A DNA stretch of 64,000 bases from Aedes albopictus. Taxonomy: Eukaryota > Arthropoda > Insecta > Diptera > Culicidae. Under the pieces are notes generated by a model, which saw only the letters and a list, made by a program, of their open reading frames with translations, did no database searches and was not told the origin of the DNA. The stretch spans positions 12,540,252 through 12,604,251 of the forward strand of contig NC_085137.1 in the NCBI RefSeq assembly GCF_035046485.1. The letters run 5' to 3'. This document shows, one piece after another, positions 23,801-35,864 of this stretch (positions are counted from its first letter, which is position 1; every line of letters begins with the position of its first letter). The position numbers were made by a program, and so were the translations under genes.

Positions 23801-24501
23801 GTGAGTACCTTTTTACGTTTTTTTTTTTCTCTATGATCGGTAATGAATGAGAAATGCTTTACCGACAATTGATAGTAATAAGCATGAAGCACTTGGAGGG
23901 TACCGTTTAGAGAACCTTAGGATCGTACAAGGTTCAACTCAATAACGGTAGAGAACTACCATTATGTCTCTCAGTACAATATGATTAAAAAATTGTAAAT
24001 ATAGTGCTTAATTTTCTGTGAAAATTTGTTACACAATTTGTTACATTTCAAAGGGGAAAATTACACAATTATGTAAGAAACCCAAACCATTGTTGATTTA
24101 TTTTGAAACCTATCTTAAAGTAGATACACTTTCTATATGCTTGTATCATCCAAATGCATACATAGGTACATCATTGGGTCACTATTGCCCATTATTCTCG
24201 AATCGTCCAGTTTCTACTAATTAGAGCAAAAACGCCGTCCTTATCTGTATTGAGTGTCGAAAGTCGATTTAATCCATAAGACAAAGTTCGTATTCCCATC
24301 CAAATCTTCTGTTTGTTCATCTGAGTGTCATCTATGACCCAATAATCCGTTAAGGTAAAGGTTCCTTGCATCTACTCTTTAAGTACGCATTTGAAAGTTC
24401 ACTAAATATTTACGCTACAAGTAGTTTTAACAAATGTTCTGAAGTGGAGATTTTGATACGGCATGTATATTTTTTATAAAGCTGTTTAAAGCTTCATGAT
24501 A

Positions 24502-25441
24502 GGGGTAGGCGGGGCATAATGAACAGCTTAAGCGTTTTACCATCAAATCCATTAAATAAAGTGCAACCAATGTGTAATTTTAACGTTCAAACCTCATTTG
24601 AACCTTGACTGACAAAAGCTAATCGTTGAAATTCCGAATAAAGTTATAAATATTGTAAAATTTTATGTTTTTAAAAACGTATAAAATCGCGTGTTGCGTT
24701 TTGGGGCTGGGGCATAATGAGCACCCTAGGTAGGGCCGGATGATCAATACTAGTTATGTACACAATCAAATGCTAATTGACTATTCTTGTCAATGATAAA
24801 GCATACCGGCAACAATCAATGAAAATTTAAAGGGATTACGGGGTTTAATTTGTAGGGAATTGTGGGGTTCCAAGGAGTCTTCTATTGATGTATTTTTATA
24901 CGGTGATAATCTACAGATACTGAAATTTTCAACCTAATAAATTGAAAGTTACAGACAAAACCTTACTATATGCATCAAAACAGAGAAAACCAAAATTAAA
25001 ATTTGTTTGTTGAAGATGTTTACCTTTTTCATTATTTTTTCATCAGTTGCTCATTTTGCCCCACCCTAACACCAACTCTTTGAAGCCTATTTTTTCAACA
25101 AAATAATTATACAAATAGTTGAAAAGTGTTACAAATACATTTCATTAGCCTAGGGAATATCAAGAAAATCGATAGATGCCCACTAAGTTGTGATTTGGAT
25201 TCCCAAAACCTTATTTTAGGTCACCTGATTCTTATAATATTTTCCCTGTACATGACACCCTTACGCATTTTGATTAATTTTTCAAGGTAAACGGTTTTTT
25301 TACTATTGTTTTGTCATCAACTCGTTGGATTTCAGATAATTAGACTACAATCAAGCAATTTGTTTTGTTAATTTGAAGATTTATAGTGAAAATACAAGGT
25401 GCTCATTATGCTCCACCTGCTCATTATGCCCTGCCTACCCC
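24502..25441. mobile_element. GGGGCA-family TA element (D)
   Basis: Ends GGGGTAGGCGGGGCATAATG and CATTATGCCCTGCCTACCCC, with TA at both borders. Interior copies of the end motif occur (GGGGCATAATGAGCAC near 24710, TTTTGCCCCACCC near 25052). No coding region. Confidence 0.75.
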
Positions 25442-25451
25442 TACATGAATA

Positions 25452-27535
25452 GGGGTAGTCGGGGCAATATGGACACCCGGGGCAGAATGGACACCCTCAA
25501 TATTTTGAAATATGCGAACTTTTTTGAACTTTTAATGAATGGAGAATATAGTCCATTTGTCTAAAACGTAGTTTCAGGAAAGAAACATTCGAAATTAAAA
25601 TTATACTTGATTTTACACGAAAAAGTTATAATTTTCACACCATCTAAAATAAGATTTAGTGATTAATTTATTGCAGGTCGATTAAAACCTGATATTTCTA
25701 GAACACATGCAAGTAGTTTTGCTGTATCTACATGCTTAACATTGTGGGAATTCGGCTGATGGTTCTAGGCGAGAATCGCCCAGCGCAGCGACCCAACACA
25801 CTGCAGTGCGTCCGGCGTGGTCAAACGCTGACCGAAGAAAGAGGAAGGGTCGTGGCCTGCTATGATCTCGCCAGCGGCTGTCAAGCGATAGGACAAGCGT
25901 TACCCCAGGTGGGAAATGTGCGTGCGTTTGTATACGCTGAAACGGCACTGGCTTGATCACCACGGATTTCTTTTTGTTCTACCGTAAAAACACGCCAAAC
26001 TTTCACTTTGGCATAACACTGTAATTATAACTTTTCCAAGAAATCCCTTATCTCTTAACACTTATTTTTTATCACTAAACTCCACGAAACTTGCGCAGAA
26101 TACCACCATAGAACCAACAACAACAAAACGATCCAGGCGACGTCGAACGGCCGGCAAACGGACCCCGCGGACAGTCCAAAACGTGCACCACAACAATACA
26201 ACACCGCCCCGGCGTTAATCGCGGGTCTTTTAACTTGCCAACTACTCATTCTCCCGATCTGAAAAGAAATAAGAGAAAAGAAAAAATAAAAACCGGGCGT
26301 CGTCCGCTCTGGCTTCATTAGTTCGGCCACGTGACTGAGACCTTGTTGGGGTTCAGTCAGCGCTGCCGGGCGACAAACAAAAATTAAAAGAAAAACATTT
26401 CTCCGGCATTGGAGCGAGAACGTTATATCACCAGGTCAACCAGCAACAAGCAGTAAGCATTCTCTCTGCTTGCATCGCTTGTTTCTTGGTTAACCGGCGT
26501 TGGTCTATAAACATGACCGTGAAATCCACATGTGATGTAATCCATTAATTGCGTGGAGCACCATGGGGAAATAAAGGGTCTTTCTTAGATCAATGGTGAT
26601 CATTTTTCATAATATTTTTTGAAGTGGATAAATCATTTTTCTTCGTGAGCATTCTTATGCAATAGATGCTAAATAGACTTTAAAAGGATACATGCAGTCC
26701 TGCAAAATATCAGTGTCAGTGCCTGTTTTTCAGCCTAAAATGAATGACTGCGGCGGTCGTTTTCAGCAGAGAAGTTGTCATAGAGAAGCGTGAAGAGGAT
26801 TTAGGTTATGTTTATTTACATCACGCCCAAAAACAATCAATTTTTGCGGTGAACAAAATTATATTTTCGAGTGCGTGTTAGTTTGATCTGCCCATAAGAT
26901 GTAAAGCATACAAGTGACGTCATGCTTTGCACTAACACAGATTCATGTGCTTTCATGTTGCGCTTTGTTTCCCATGTTTTTCTATTTCCTTGAATTTGCT
27001 CGATTGGGACCGCGTTTGACGGTTCAATTGGAACCTTTGGTTTCAGTCTTCGCGCATCTCTATAACAACTTCTCTGGTTTTCAGTTCCTCGATGTGAGAA
27101 CTGACAGAGTCCGAGAGCTCCATTCGTGAGCAACCCAACAAGGTCAATTCCCAATCATCCACACACTACTCATGCTGACAGGCCATTCGTCTCAAGCGGT
27201 AGCTTGTGAGAGTGAGTGCCCTATACGCTACCACGGGTGAAAACACTCAAATACAGAAAATTGAATGGAAATTTAGCCCTGTCAGTTCTCGCTTTCAGCA
27301 CGCTGCGTACGAGTGTGAGTACCTATTTCATTTCGCTCCCGTGTTGCTGATCGGAAAGCAACATTGACAAGAAAAACAAAACGGAGAAAATGAAAAAAGC
27401 AAAATATCGCAATCATAAAGGCCTGTCGAAAAATAGCAGCACTGGATACATATATCAAAAAACTAAACTTTTTTGACATCTTGCCAGTTAAAGTTGGCAA
27501 AAACCTTAGGGTGTCCATATTGCCCCGCCTACCCC
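25452..27535. mobile_element. GGGGCA-family TA element, copy B
   Basis: Ends GGGGTAGTCGGGGCAATATG and CATATTGCCCCGCCTACCCC, flanked by TA. An interior repeat of the end motif (CGGGGCAGAATGGACACCC) sits at 25482. Around 25743-26600 the copy is replaced by unrelated GC-richer DNA with an AATAAA near its end, possibly LTR-derived. It is interrupted again at 26695-27444. Confidence 0.7.
26695..27444. mobile_element. hAT-type non-autonomous element in copy B
   Basis: Ends CAGTCCTGCAAAAT and a right end whose complement reads CAGTGCTGCTATTT. Flanks GATACATG and GATACATA make an 8-base duplication with one difference. Copy A shows the uninterrupted GGATACATGTATC. Confidence 0.65.
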
Positions 27536-27562
27536 TATACATGTTTCAATGTAGATATTCTA

Positions 27563-28359
27563 CACTACAAAAATTCTTCACGTCGATGGTACGTGAAAAC
27601 ATACGTAAATTTTTTCCATCGCACTTTCCACATAACAGCTACGTGAACTGTGAGTGACGGAACTCAATGCCTGGTATCTCAAGGTCACTAAGATTCCACG
27701 TAACAACTACGTGGAAGTAAGATGAGTTTTACTGGAGACCAATAATAACTATTACCAGTTTCCTTTTAATTATCTTTTCTTTTCAAAAGCTTAATATGAA
27801 AGAAAAATTGTCAACTCTTTTATAAATATGTACATATATTTCAATTATATACGAATATCCACTTTTAATTTGAATTTGTAGCACTTCCTAACATGAAAAG
27901 TACGAAGGACTTTTAAATCCACTAAAACTCCGCATAATCTGGTCTCCATGGCTCGGTTTTTGTGGTCAGTGCTGTCGATACCTGAAATTCAACGTTATCT
28001 TGGCAAAGCATTACGAAAAAGTTATAAATAATTACAAAAATACCTGTAGATATTCGAGAAAACAACGTGATGGCTGCTGCTGTTATCTTCCAACTAAAAT
28101 GTTAGGTTAGAAATTATTGTTTACATTCCTGAGTGGTGGTGGAGCACTCATTTCCATACAATAACCACGTAGCATTGACGTGAAACTCAGGCGGAAATAT
28201 GCTACGTGAAAAGTCACGTAGCTCTTATTAAAAACATCAGTGCCGTTAACTGAGGCGCAACATGAGTGTCAAGTGGGTCCGGTAAATTCAAGTTGAGTGA
28301 CTAAAACGAGAACTTACGTGATTTTTCACGTAGCATCGACGTTTGGATTATTTTGAGTG
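27563..28359. mobile_element. TA element rich in ACGTGA/TCACGT (copy 1)
   Basis: Ends CACTACAAAAATT and ...GATTATTTTGAGTG flanked by TA. It contains repeated TACGTGAA and TTCACGTAGC motifs. Same family as 57437-58394. Confidence 0.65.
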
Positions 28360-28969
28360 TACAATGTTTCCCCTTTTCAGTTTTTAAGTACCTACGCAGA
28401 TTAGTAAATGAACGATGCACGTTGACATATCATACCAATCAACGCGGTTAGCTATTTCATTACGGTGAGCTAAGTAATTTCACTGTCATAAGACGAATCT
28501 ATCATTTGCCAGAGATGGCCTTAAAACAGTAATCTAAGTACCAAAGTGAGCCTTTGCCGCTGTAACTCTACCTCCTACAATGAACATCAGCATTAACTCG
28601 AACTAATGTCTGTCCGATATCCACTGGTTTCATAATAAAGCAATTGAGCTTTTTTCTTTGAAATGGACTACACCATCTTATGAGAACCTAGACATTGCCA
28701 TTATCCAGCCATTATGCCAAATTCAGAAAAACGTTTTGGTCAATCATCAAACTGATTTAGATCTCGATATAACTATTTTGCACTTACAGTGTTTCAGACA
28801 GCTACCCGGACAGTATTTTTTTCATTCTATAAAAAACCTATTTATCGCATGACTAAAATTATCGCTACCATTTTTGCATAGAAAGTTTTACAGCCTTTTG
28901 AAAAACCATCGGAATGAAACTCTAACTGTTCAGGTAATTTCTGAAACGCTGTACTTGTGAAAAAATGTC

Positions 28970-28998
28970 GGAACTAAATCAAGTTTTTTTGTTGCCAG
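28970..28998 (+). promoter_or_regulatory. Splice-acceptor tract of psq module 1
   Basis: The 29 bases before this exon contain GGAACTAAA, a T-rich run and GTTGCCAG. They match the corresponding tract of psq module 2 at 24 of 29 positions. The ACTAAA part resembles a branch-point sequence. It is the most diverged of four related acceptors. Confidence 0.55.
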
Positions 28999-29709
28999 AT
29001 CTCGCCAATGATTTCATCGAAACGGAGAGCAGGTGTCAAGGCACCTGTTGCCACCACACATTCTATGGAAAGCTCCGAAAGAACGCCGCATGAAAGACAG
29101 CTCCGCAAACGAGCCAAAAAACAACTGACGAATGCCTTGGAAGCGATCCAGCATAACACGAGCGTCCATGATGCCGCCGAAATGTTCAACATTCCCATCA
29201 GGACTCTACATGTTCACGCTGCACGCTACGGAATAGGGTTCCAAAGTAGTGTGATCCCCGGCAAAACATGGTCCGAGCAGCAAATGACCGAAGCCTTACA
29301 AGCCATCCGAGATGGTATGAGCTTCCGGAATGCGGCCGCTACGTTTAACATACCACGCGCAACGCTCCAGCGGCACACCAAGCAGTGCGGTATCCAGTGT
29401 CGGAATGTGAAAAGGTGGACCAAACGGGATATGGCCAACGCTTTGGCGGCCGTCAGGGATGGGATGAGTCTATCGAATGCGGCATCGATGTTTAACATTC
29501 CCCATGGAACCGTACACGATCACGCGAAACGTTGCGGCATTCGGCCTGTCAAAAGGATGTTTGTGCCGGTAATGTCGGTTTCGGAGGGGAATCGGCCGAA
29601 CAATAGACCTATCGACGCAGCTGTATCGAACAACGATGGCGGCTTACAGGATTCAGATGCAATTGCAGCTGTTTGTTCAATAAAACAAGAGACTGATAAT
29701 TCGGCATAA
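28999..29709 (+). CDS. Alternative 3' module P1: three HTH_psq domains
   Basis: A terminal exon of 236 codons starting in phase 0 (ISPM) after TTGTTGCCAG and ending at a TAA. It holds three consecutive pipsqueak helix-turn-helix repeats at roughly residues 36-80, 88-131 and 140-183. Each has the family pattern of a polar start, a hydrophobic ALxAI helix, then AAxxFNIP and a terminal basic helix. All three FNIP turns are intact. A basic SSKRR lies near the start and IKQE (psi-K-x-E) near the end. Multiple psq repeats are known to bind DNA together, as in Pipsqueak. An internal ATG at 29008 could start a protein, but the three codons before it are open to the acceptor. No AATAAA follows within about 150 bases; ATTAAA overlaps the stop region. 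Confidence 0.85.
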   Translation: MSPMISSKRRAGVKAPVATTHSMESSERTPHERQLRKRAKKQLTNALEAIQHNTSVHDAAEMFNIPIRTLHVHAARYGIGFQSSVIPGKTWSEQQMTEALQAIRDGMSFRNAAATFNIPRATLQRHTKQCGIQCRNVKRWTKRDMANALAAVRDGMSLSNAASMFNIPHGTVHDHAKRCGIRPVKRMFVPVMSVSEGNRPNNRPIDAAVSNNDGGLQDSDAIAAVCSIKQETDNSA

Positions 29710-30084
29710 TTAAATTAAAATGTTGTGAGTATAGTTTGGTATTGAATTGTGAACGCCAAAAAGAGTGTCGTAATAATAGAGGCCAATGATATAATAATTC
29801 TATGACTTATGTGTTCAATACACTTCATTTTTTCGAAAATTGATTAACACCATTTACAAAAAAAATATAAGACACCACGGATTTGGAGCAGTTTGTAAAA
29901 GTACAAAGAAATAACCTCTTTGCTTTCTGTATTTATTTTACTTAGTTGGGTATTCTCCTGATAATTGGGAGACTTCAATTTCGAAACGGATCGTTAAAAA
30001 GATGAATTTATGTTAATACTTTTGTCCTGTAAAGAAACCTTAACACCCATTTAACTAAATTGTTAAGATTGAGCTTATCGTTAT

Positions 30085-30550
30085 GCTACATCCCTAAAGC
30101 TTGGCGAGAAATGCGTTTAATTTTTATCCCAAAGGCAAGTAAGAAGGACAAATCATCACCAAATGTCTTCACAAGTCCATTATCCTGTCCGTTACGTTAA
30201 AAATAATAGAAAAAAAATACTAGATGATCATAAAATCGTCATATTTAACAAAAAGCCCTTTAACCCTCCTTTGGCATTCGGGTCATTTTTGACCCAAACC
30301 GTACATTGCGTCAGCGAGCTGCTCCCAACGTGACGGATGGTTAAGTAAAAATCAATTTGCATACCAAGAGCGCAAATCTTCGGCAACTGCACTTCCTAAG
30401 TTGATTACAATACTGGAAAGATCTTTTGAAGCAAAAGAGATCTCACTTGCAGCGTTTCTAGAGATTGAAGGAGCGTTCGATAACACATCTTACAATGCAA
30501 TAAGAAATGCTATGTCAAAACGTAGTTTTGGCGAATGAATTGGTAATTGG
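30085..30550 (+). mobile_element. LINE reverse-transcriptase fragment (older copy, 5' part)
   Basis: Broken plus-strand frames read IPKAWREMRLIFIPKA and later a GAFDNTSYNAI-like RT motif, as in LOA/jockey-type LINEs. Cut off at about 30550 by a minus-strand LINE. Its RNase H continues at about 35090. Confidence 0.6.
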
Positions 30551-31989
30551 ATTGGGGAAATGTTATCAGAAAAAGAGATATCATCAAACCTTGGCAGTCC
30601 AAGGTTCCATAATCAGATTCACAGCTATCACATACAAATGAATCAGCTTGTTGAATATAAGCCATGTGATAGCTGAGTCGGCAGTAGCCAGACAATGCTT
30701 TGACCAGCATGCTGCAGTTCTGCTTTGACAGATTTGTTAGATACTTCGCCACCCCTAGAGATGGATCAGTACAATACAATTGTGTTTGACGACATGACTC
30801 CAAACTATTCCAGTATTGTTTGTGCTGAGTGGCAGCCCAGGTGTAAATCTTAAGCTTTACCCAACACTTCGATACCGGAATAGCTGGCTCAGGGCCAATA
30901 AAGTCATGTGATGCTCCAGTGCGAGCTAACTCATCAGCCAATTCATTTCCAGCGATGGAAGAATGGCCAGGTACTCATACAAGGTGAACTGCGTTTGCTG
31001 AATTCAGCTCCTCGATTTGAGTTCGACAAGCGATAACTATCTTCGACCTGGAGTTGGCCGAAGCAAGTGCTTTAATAGCAGCCTGGCTATCTGAACAGAA
31101 GTATATTACTTTGCCCATTACGTGTTGCTGAAGTGCTGATTGCACTCCACACATAAGAGCAAAGATTTAGGCCTGAAAAACGGTGCAGTGTCTACCAAGT
31201 GAGTAAGACTGATGCAGCCTTAGCTCACGAGAATAAACACCAGCACCTGCTCGACCTTCGAGAAGGGAGCCATCAGTGTAACATACGATGCCGTCTGAAA
31301 TACTTCTCTCCAGATAACCAGATGTCCGCTCTTTCCGGAAAGCGAATTTCGTGGAAAATGTACTATATGGAAAATTAAAAGCAATTGTAAGAACACTTGG
31401 AGCAAGGACAACTTCGTCCCAATTCACCAAAAGTTGAAACAACGAGGTGTGTGTTGATCTGCGGTTTACAGGAGTTTCCTCTAGTTAACCGAGTACGCGT
31501 AGACGGTAAGTGCAAGCAAGTGCTTCTTGTTTGAGATGAATGTGTAGTGGGGCAACGTCAAAGAGAACTTCGAGCGCTGCCGTAGGTTTTGAAGAGAACG
31601 CTCCAGACAGCGCCATTAAGCACATCCTTTGGAGATGGCCTAATTTTGATTGGATCGTTCTCACATCGCCCTTCTGCCACCACATAAGACATCCATAAGC
31701 CAATATTGGTCGAACAACAGTTGGGTAAATCCATTGGACTTGAGTTTTAGATCCCAAGTTGTACCAAAGGTACGCCGGCATTGCCATTACGGTTTCGCCT
31801 TTCCGTAAAAGGAACAATCGATGTTTTACTCGGATTACCCGAGAGGCCATATTGGCAACACCAACCCTCAACAACCTGAAGTGCGCTTTGCAGCAGGTCA
31901 CAAAGGGTGCTGCTGATGCACATATCGACTAACAATGTTAAGTAGTCGTCGGCAAAACCATAAGTAGGATGTTCGGTAACGAAGTTGTC

Positions 31990-33210
31990 ATCCGTTCATA
32001 CACCCAATAATTCATAATCGAACACAATCCATTCACCAACCAACCGAGCAAAACAACACCGCAAACCCAATAATTCATAATCGAACACAATCCATTCACC
32101 AACCAACCGAGCAAAACAACACCGCAAACGGCGTTTACCCAGGCAGTGTGAACCTCGTCCACGCTCAACAGTGTACAACAGAAGCCCATTCAATTGTTCC
32201 CATTTCATCGTCCCGTGTTCGTTTCAACAGCCAGTCTCTATTATCCACGCTGCAGTAGGCAGCGTGGTTGATACAACCCAGCGCACTGCTCACTTGTCTT
32301 GCTTTGCGCTCTTTCATACCGACCAGCAATAGGCAGTGCGCACGTCACTACACAAACCAATATCGCCACCGTACTTGCCACTGTATATAGGGTATCGCGC
32401 TACTTGGGCGGTGGCTTCTATATTCGTCTGTTTTCCACTATAACTCAGTCAATTTTGAACCAATTGACTTGAAATGTTGTACACGGGTAAATACTATACC
32501 TATCTCACTGCATTCCAAAAATTGTGTCAATTGGTTCAAATTTGACTGAGTTATAGTGGAAAACAGACGGAAATAGAAGCCACCGCCCAAGTGGCGCTAT
32601 TCCCTATAAGAGGCCCAATTTGAATGTAGAATATAGTTGTATAGCAATAGTCATCTCCCCAGCAGGCACGCTGCCTGTTTGGGGAAGAGCAATAAAAGTA
32701 AAATAGTTCAAACCGTTCTGTTTCTGTTATCGCCGTTGTCGTCGTCATCCACTGGAGCACAAATCAAGTCCGCTGATCTCCCGAGTGATCGAACATGGTC
32801 CTTCGAGCCGGATTGGGCGTCGAAAGGAATCCGCCCAACCAACCCTACGGAAAGCCCTCGCCGGAGAGTCACGGAGTGTGAAGCTGGATACGGACGTCGA
32901 CAGGGCTGCTTAGCATTCTCGTTCGACTATCGGGAACTGTCGACCGATACCGATGTTGGATAGGCGCTGACTGTTGACGAGATGGTTGGTGTGTTGCGTA
33001 ACGTCTGGTTGTCTGTGGTATCGTTTCCACTGGACTACGAGATGACTTGGCTTGGACGGATTCCTATCGACGTCCAAATCCGACTTGTTGCTCCTTGATT
33101 CTCCAGCGAGGACTTCCGTAGGGTTGGTTGGGCGGATTCCTCTCGACGCCCAATCCGGCTCGAAGGACCATGTTCGATCACTTTCGAGTCGACTGATCTC
33201 CCGAGTAATC
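31990..33210. mobile_element. Insertion within LINE RT, with tandem and inverted repeats
   Basis: Separates RT text ending near 33210 from the active-site region at 31985. Contains a two-copy 63-base tandem repeat (32003-32128), a palindromic MITE (32400-32604) and inverted blocks GATCGAACATGGTCCTTCGA (32789) and its complement (33162). Exact borders are uncertain. Confidence 0.5.
32400..32604. mobile_element. Palindromic TA-flanked MITE, copy 2
   Basis: GGGTATCGCGCTACTTGGGC at the left and GCCCAAGTGGCGCTATTCCC at the right, with TA at both sides. Same family as 21953-22177. Confidence 0.75.
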
Positions 33211-35089
33211 GAACATAGGAAAACCGCTATGATTGAGTTGCCTCAATAGCGTATCTGCTACGAGATTTCACAAAAGCGGTGATAAGACTCCCCCTTGAGG
33301 ACATCCACAAACACTCAATTTCCTAATCTCTGCTTGACGTCATGTCGAGAAGAGATATACCATGACCCCGTGCGGCTTCCAATATGCCATCGAAAGACAC
33401 GTTGTCAAAGACACCCTCGGTATCTAAGAAAACACCCAAACAAGATGGCTTTTAAGCGAATGTCTTCTCGATATCGTAAACAACCATGTGTAAAAGAGTC
33501 ACAGTGGACTTACCAGATTGGTAGGCATATTGGTTCACATGAAGAGGCACGTTGGCCAGATGAACATCACGGACAAGCATTTCAGAAGAAAAGAGGTCAA
33601 ACTGATTGGTCTGAAACTCTTTGCTTCTTCATACGATACATGATCCACTTTCGAAATAAACTTTACAGTAATATCCGGCCAGGATTTGGGAATATACCCT
33701 GTAGGTTTTTTTTTTTTTCAAAACATGTTTGAAATAATCAAATCCTTTCTGAAGCAAAATAGGATAAATCCCACCTGCTCCAGGAGATTTGAAAGGAGCA
33801 AAGCTATTAAGTGCCCACTCAATCGATTCTATAGTTACAATACTCCGAGCCGAGGCCAGGGAATCATAACTACAAGAAACGTCATCAGATTCATCCCAAG
33901 ATGTATATCTACACATCCAGGAAAGTGTGTGCTGAATAAGCTTTCCAGAACTTCCTCATCAGAGGAAGTCAGACCGCCATTTGGCAAACGAAGTTCGTTC
34001 ACTCGGAAATCCATAGATCTCGCAAGGATTTTGTTTAACCGACTGACTTCACTCAAACTGGAAACATTTGTACAAAGGTGACCGGAGAGCTTTGCTCTAG
34101 GCCTTGCGAGCCGACCTGAAAGCCTCCGAACCGAACCTGCCGAACGTCGTCTGTTCCAACTCTTTTTACATTGTTTCCTGAGTTTCGCTAGATCAGAGTT
34201 CCACCAAGGGGTTCCTCTTGTGATCTTCACAGACCGTAGAGGGCATGCTTCTTCAAAAGCTTCCATGATGAAGGTCGTTGTAGTATCAACGGCATCATCT
34301 AAATCACTTGGAGTGTCAATGGATGGTGAGTATCCATGAAATTTGGTCGCAACCAAATCAGTAAAAAGATCCCAGTTTGTTGACCGAGGATTCCTGAAAC
34401 GCAATTTTTTGCGAAGTAACATTTAAATGTTCAAAAAAGATATAACGATGGTCAGATAAAGATTCTTCATCTGACACATGTCAATTGGTCAGCTCGTGAC
34501 TAATTCTGCTAGAGCAAAGCGTTATAACTAACACTTCCTCTCTAGCAGATACCATGAAGGTTGGGCGGTTGCCTATGTTAAGTAATGCAAGATCTGTACT
34601 ACTTAAGTACTCCATCAAACTGGAGCCTCTCAAGTTAATGTCTGAGCTGCCCCAGATGATATGGTGAGCATTAGCATCACTGCCAACAATAAGCGGAAGG
34701 CCTTTTGAAGTACAGTATGCGATGACTTGTTTGAAAGCATCCGTAGGGGATGGTTCATCATGCGGTAAATAAACCGAACAATAGCCGTTTTTCTGTTGAG
34801 GTTTTCAAAAGATACATCAATTGTGATAGCACATACATCTCTGATGGTTAGTTCGTTGTTGACCAGCACACAGACTCGAGGCATGACACGCGAGTTTGCC
34901 ATTTCATGTTTACTGAAAGTAGCAAACATCGGGTTCACAAGGTTTCCTAGATAGAAATTTCCCTTACGAAAGTAAGGTTCTTGTACCAAGGCCACTGGGC
35001 TGTACCATTTTACATAAGTCTGCAAAGATCGATCGTTGTTGTTCTTTTATGCTGAAGATTGAGCCACTACCCAAACTAGGTAAGATTAA

Positions 35090-35500
35090 ACTTTTCGCAA
35101 TAACAGCACAACAAAGAACAGGTGCAAGAGCAACTGGGATTAACGTATAAATTCCTATGGGCAAATGGCCAACTGTTTTTCAAGCTGAAATTCAGGCAAC
35201 TTAAGAATGCTATAATATTTGTTAATGCAGAAATTACAGATATTCAAAAGTATGCATTATGTCTGACAGTCAAGCAGCTCTAAATACTTTGAAATCAGCA
35301 ACATGCTCTTCAAAACATGTTTGGGAGTGTATACAATCACTCCAACAATTAGCTTGCCGTGATCAGGTTCCATGGCACTGTGGGATTGATGGAAACGAAC
35401 AAGCCGATATGTTAGCAAGACTTGGTTCGTCACACCAATTCATAGGACCAGAACCGTTTTGTGGTGTGTCTGGCTGTTTTGCGAGTGTTTGAAAAGTTTG
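35090..35500 (+). mobile_element. LINE RNase H fragment (older copy, 3' part)
   Basis: Plus-strand text KWPTVFQAEI, then MSDSQAALNTLKS and GNEQADMLARLGS are RNase H motifs of a LINE. Its 5' counterpart lies at 30085-30550 on the other side of the minus-strand LINE. Confidence 0.75.
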
Positions 35501-35835
35501 GCTTTATAAAAAGTTTTTTTTTAAGAAATCTACATACGGCGACATACAAAAATATTTGGGTTCTCATACAAAAACACTTACAAGGAAGATGCTATCAGTG
35601 TGTTGTACGAAATACAACAGCTCGATCACTCGAAGATTAAGGAATAAAAACAATAAGGTCACTAAGAAGGTCAAAAAGAATGAAAAATACTAGAATGTCA
35701 TGAGTGCTTGAAAATGGTTAAGTTGATTTAGGCTAAGCAACATATGTATTTTTTTTTTATTATAGTAATAATGCTTATCATAATGCGACCATAGTGCAGA
35801 TAGAAAGCTCTATTTGGCCCGCACCACTGACTAGT

Positions 35836-35864
35836 GGAACTAAACTACGGTTTTCTGTTGCCAG
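35836..35864 (+). promoter_or_regulatory. Splice-acceptor tract of psq module 2
   Basis: Contains ACTAAACTACGG, TTTTCTGTTG and CCAG. Over the 33 bases before the exon it differs from module 3 at one position, although the exons themselves differ substantially. Confidence 0.7.

Larger units (their letters stand above)
30551..35080 (-). mobile_element. LOA-clade LINE, degraded and interrupted (Lian-like)
   Basis: Minus-strand order is endonuclease (VALVQEPYFRKGNF near 34980; SDHRYI near 34440), linker (TPWWNSDLAKLRK), RT start (FAPFKSPGAGGIYP near 33770), RT centre (FLDTEGVFDN near 33420), RT active site (YGFADDYL near 31960), then RNase H (YTDGSLLEGRAGAG near 31240; NEMADELA near 30940). Stops and frameshifts throughout. 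RNase H after RT fits the LOA clade, and Lian is a known Aedes member. A block of about 1.2 kb (31990-33210) splits the RT. Confidence 0.8.

Noticed and set aside
25732..25963. 75-codon frames on both strands
   Set aside because: Part of an unidentified, possibly LTR-derived insert in element B; no motif or conservation visible.
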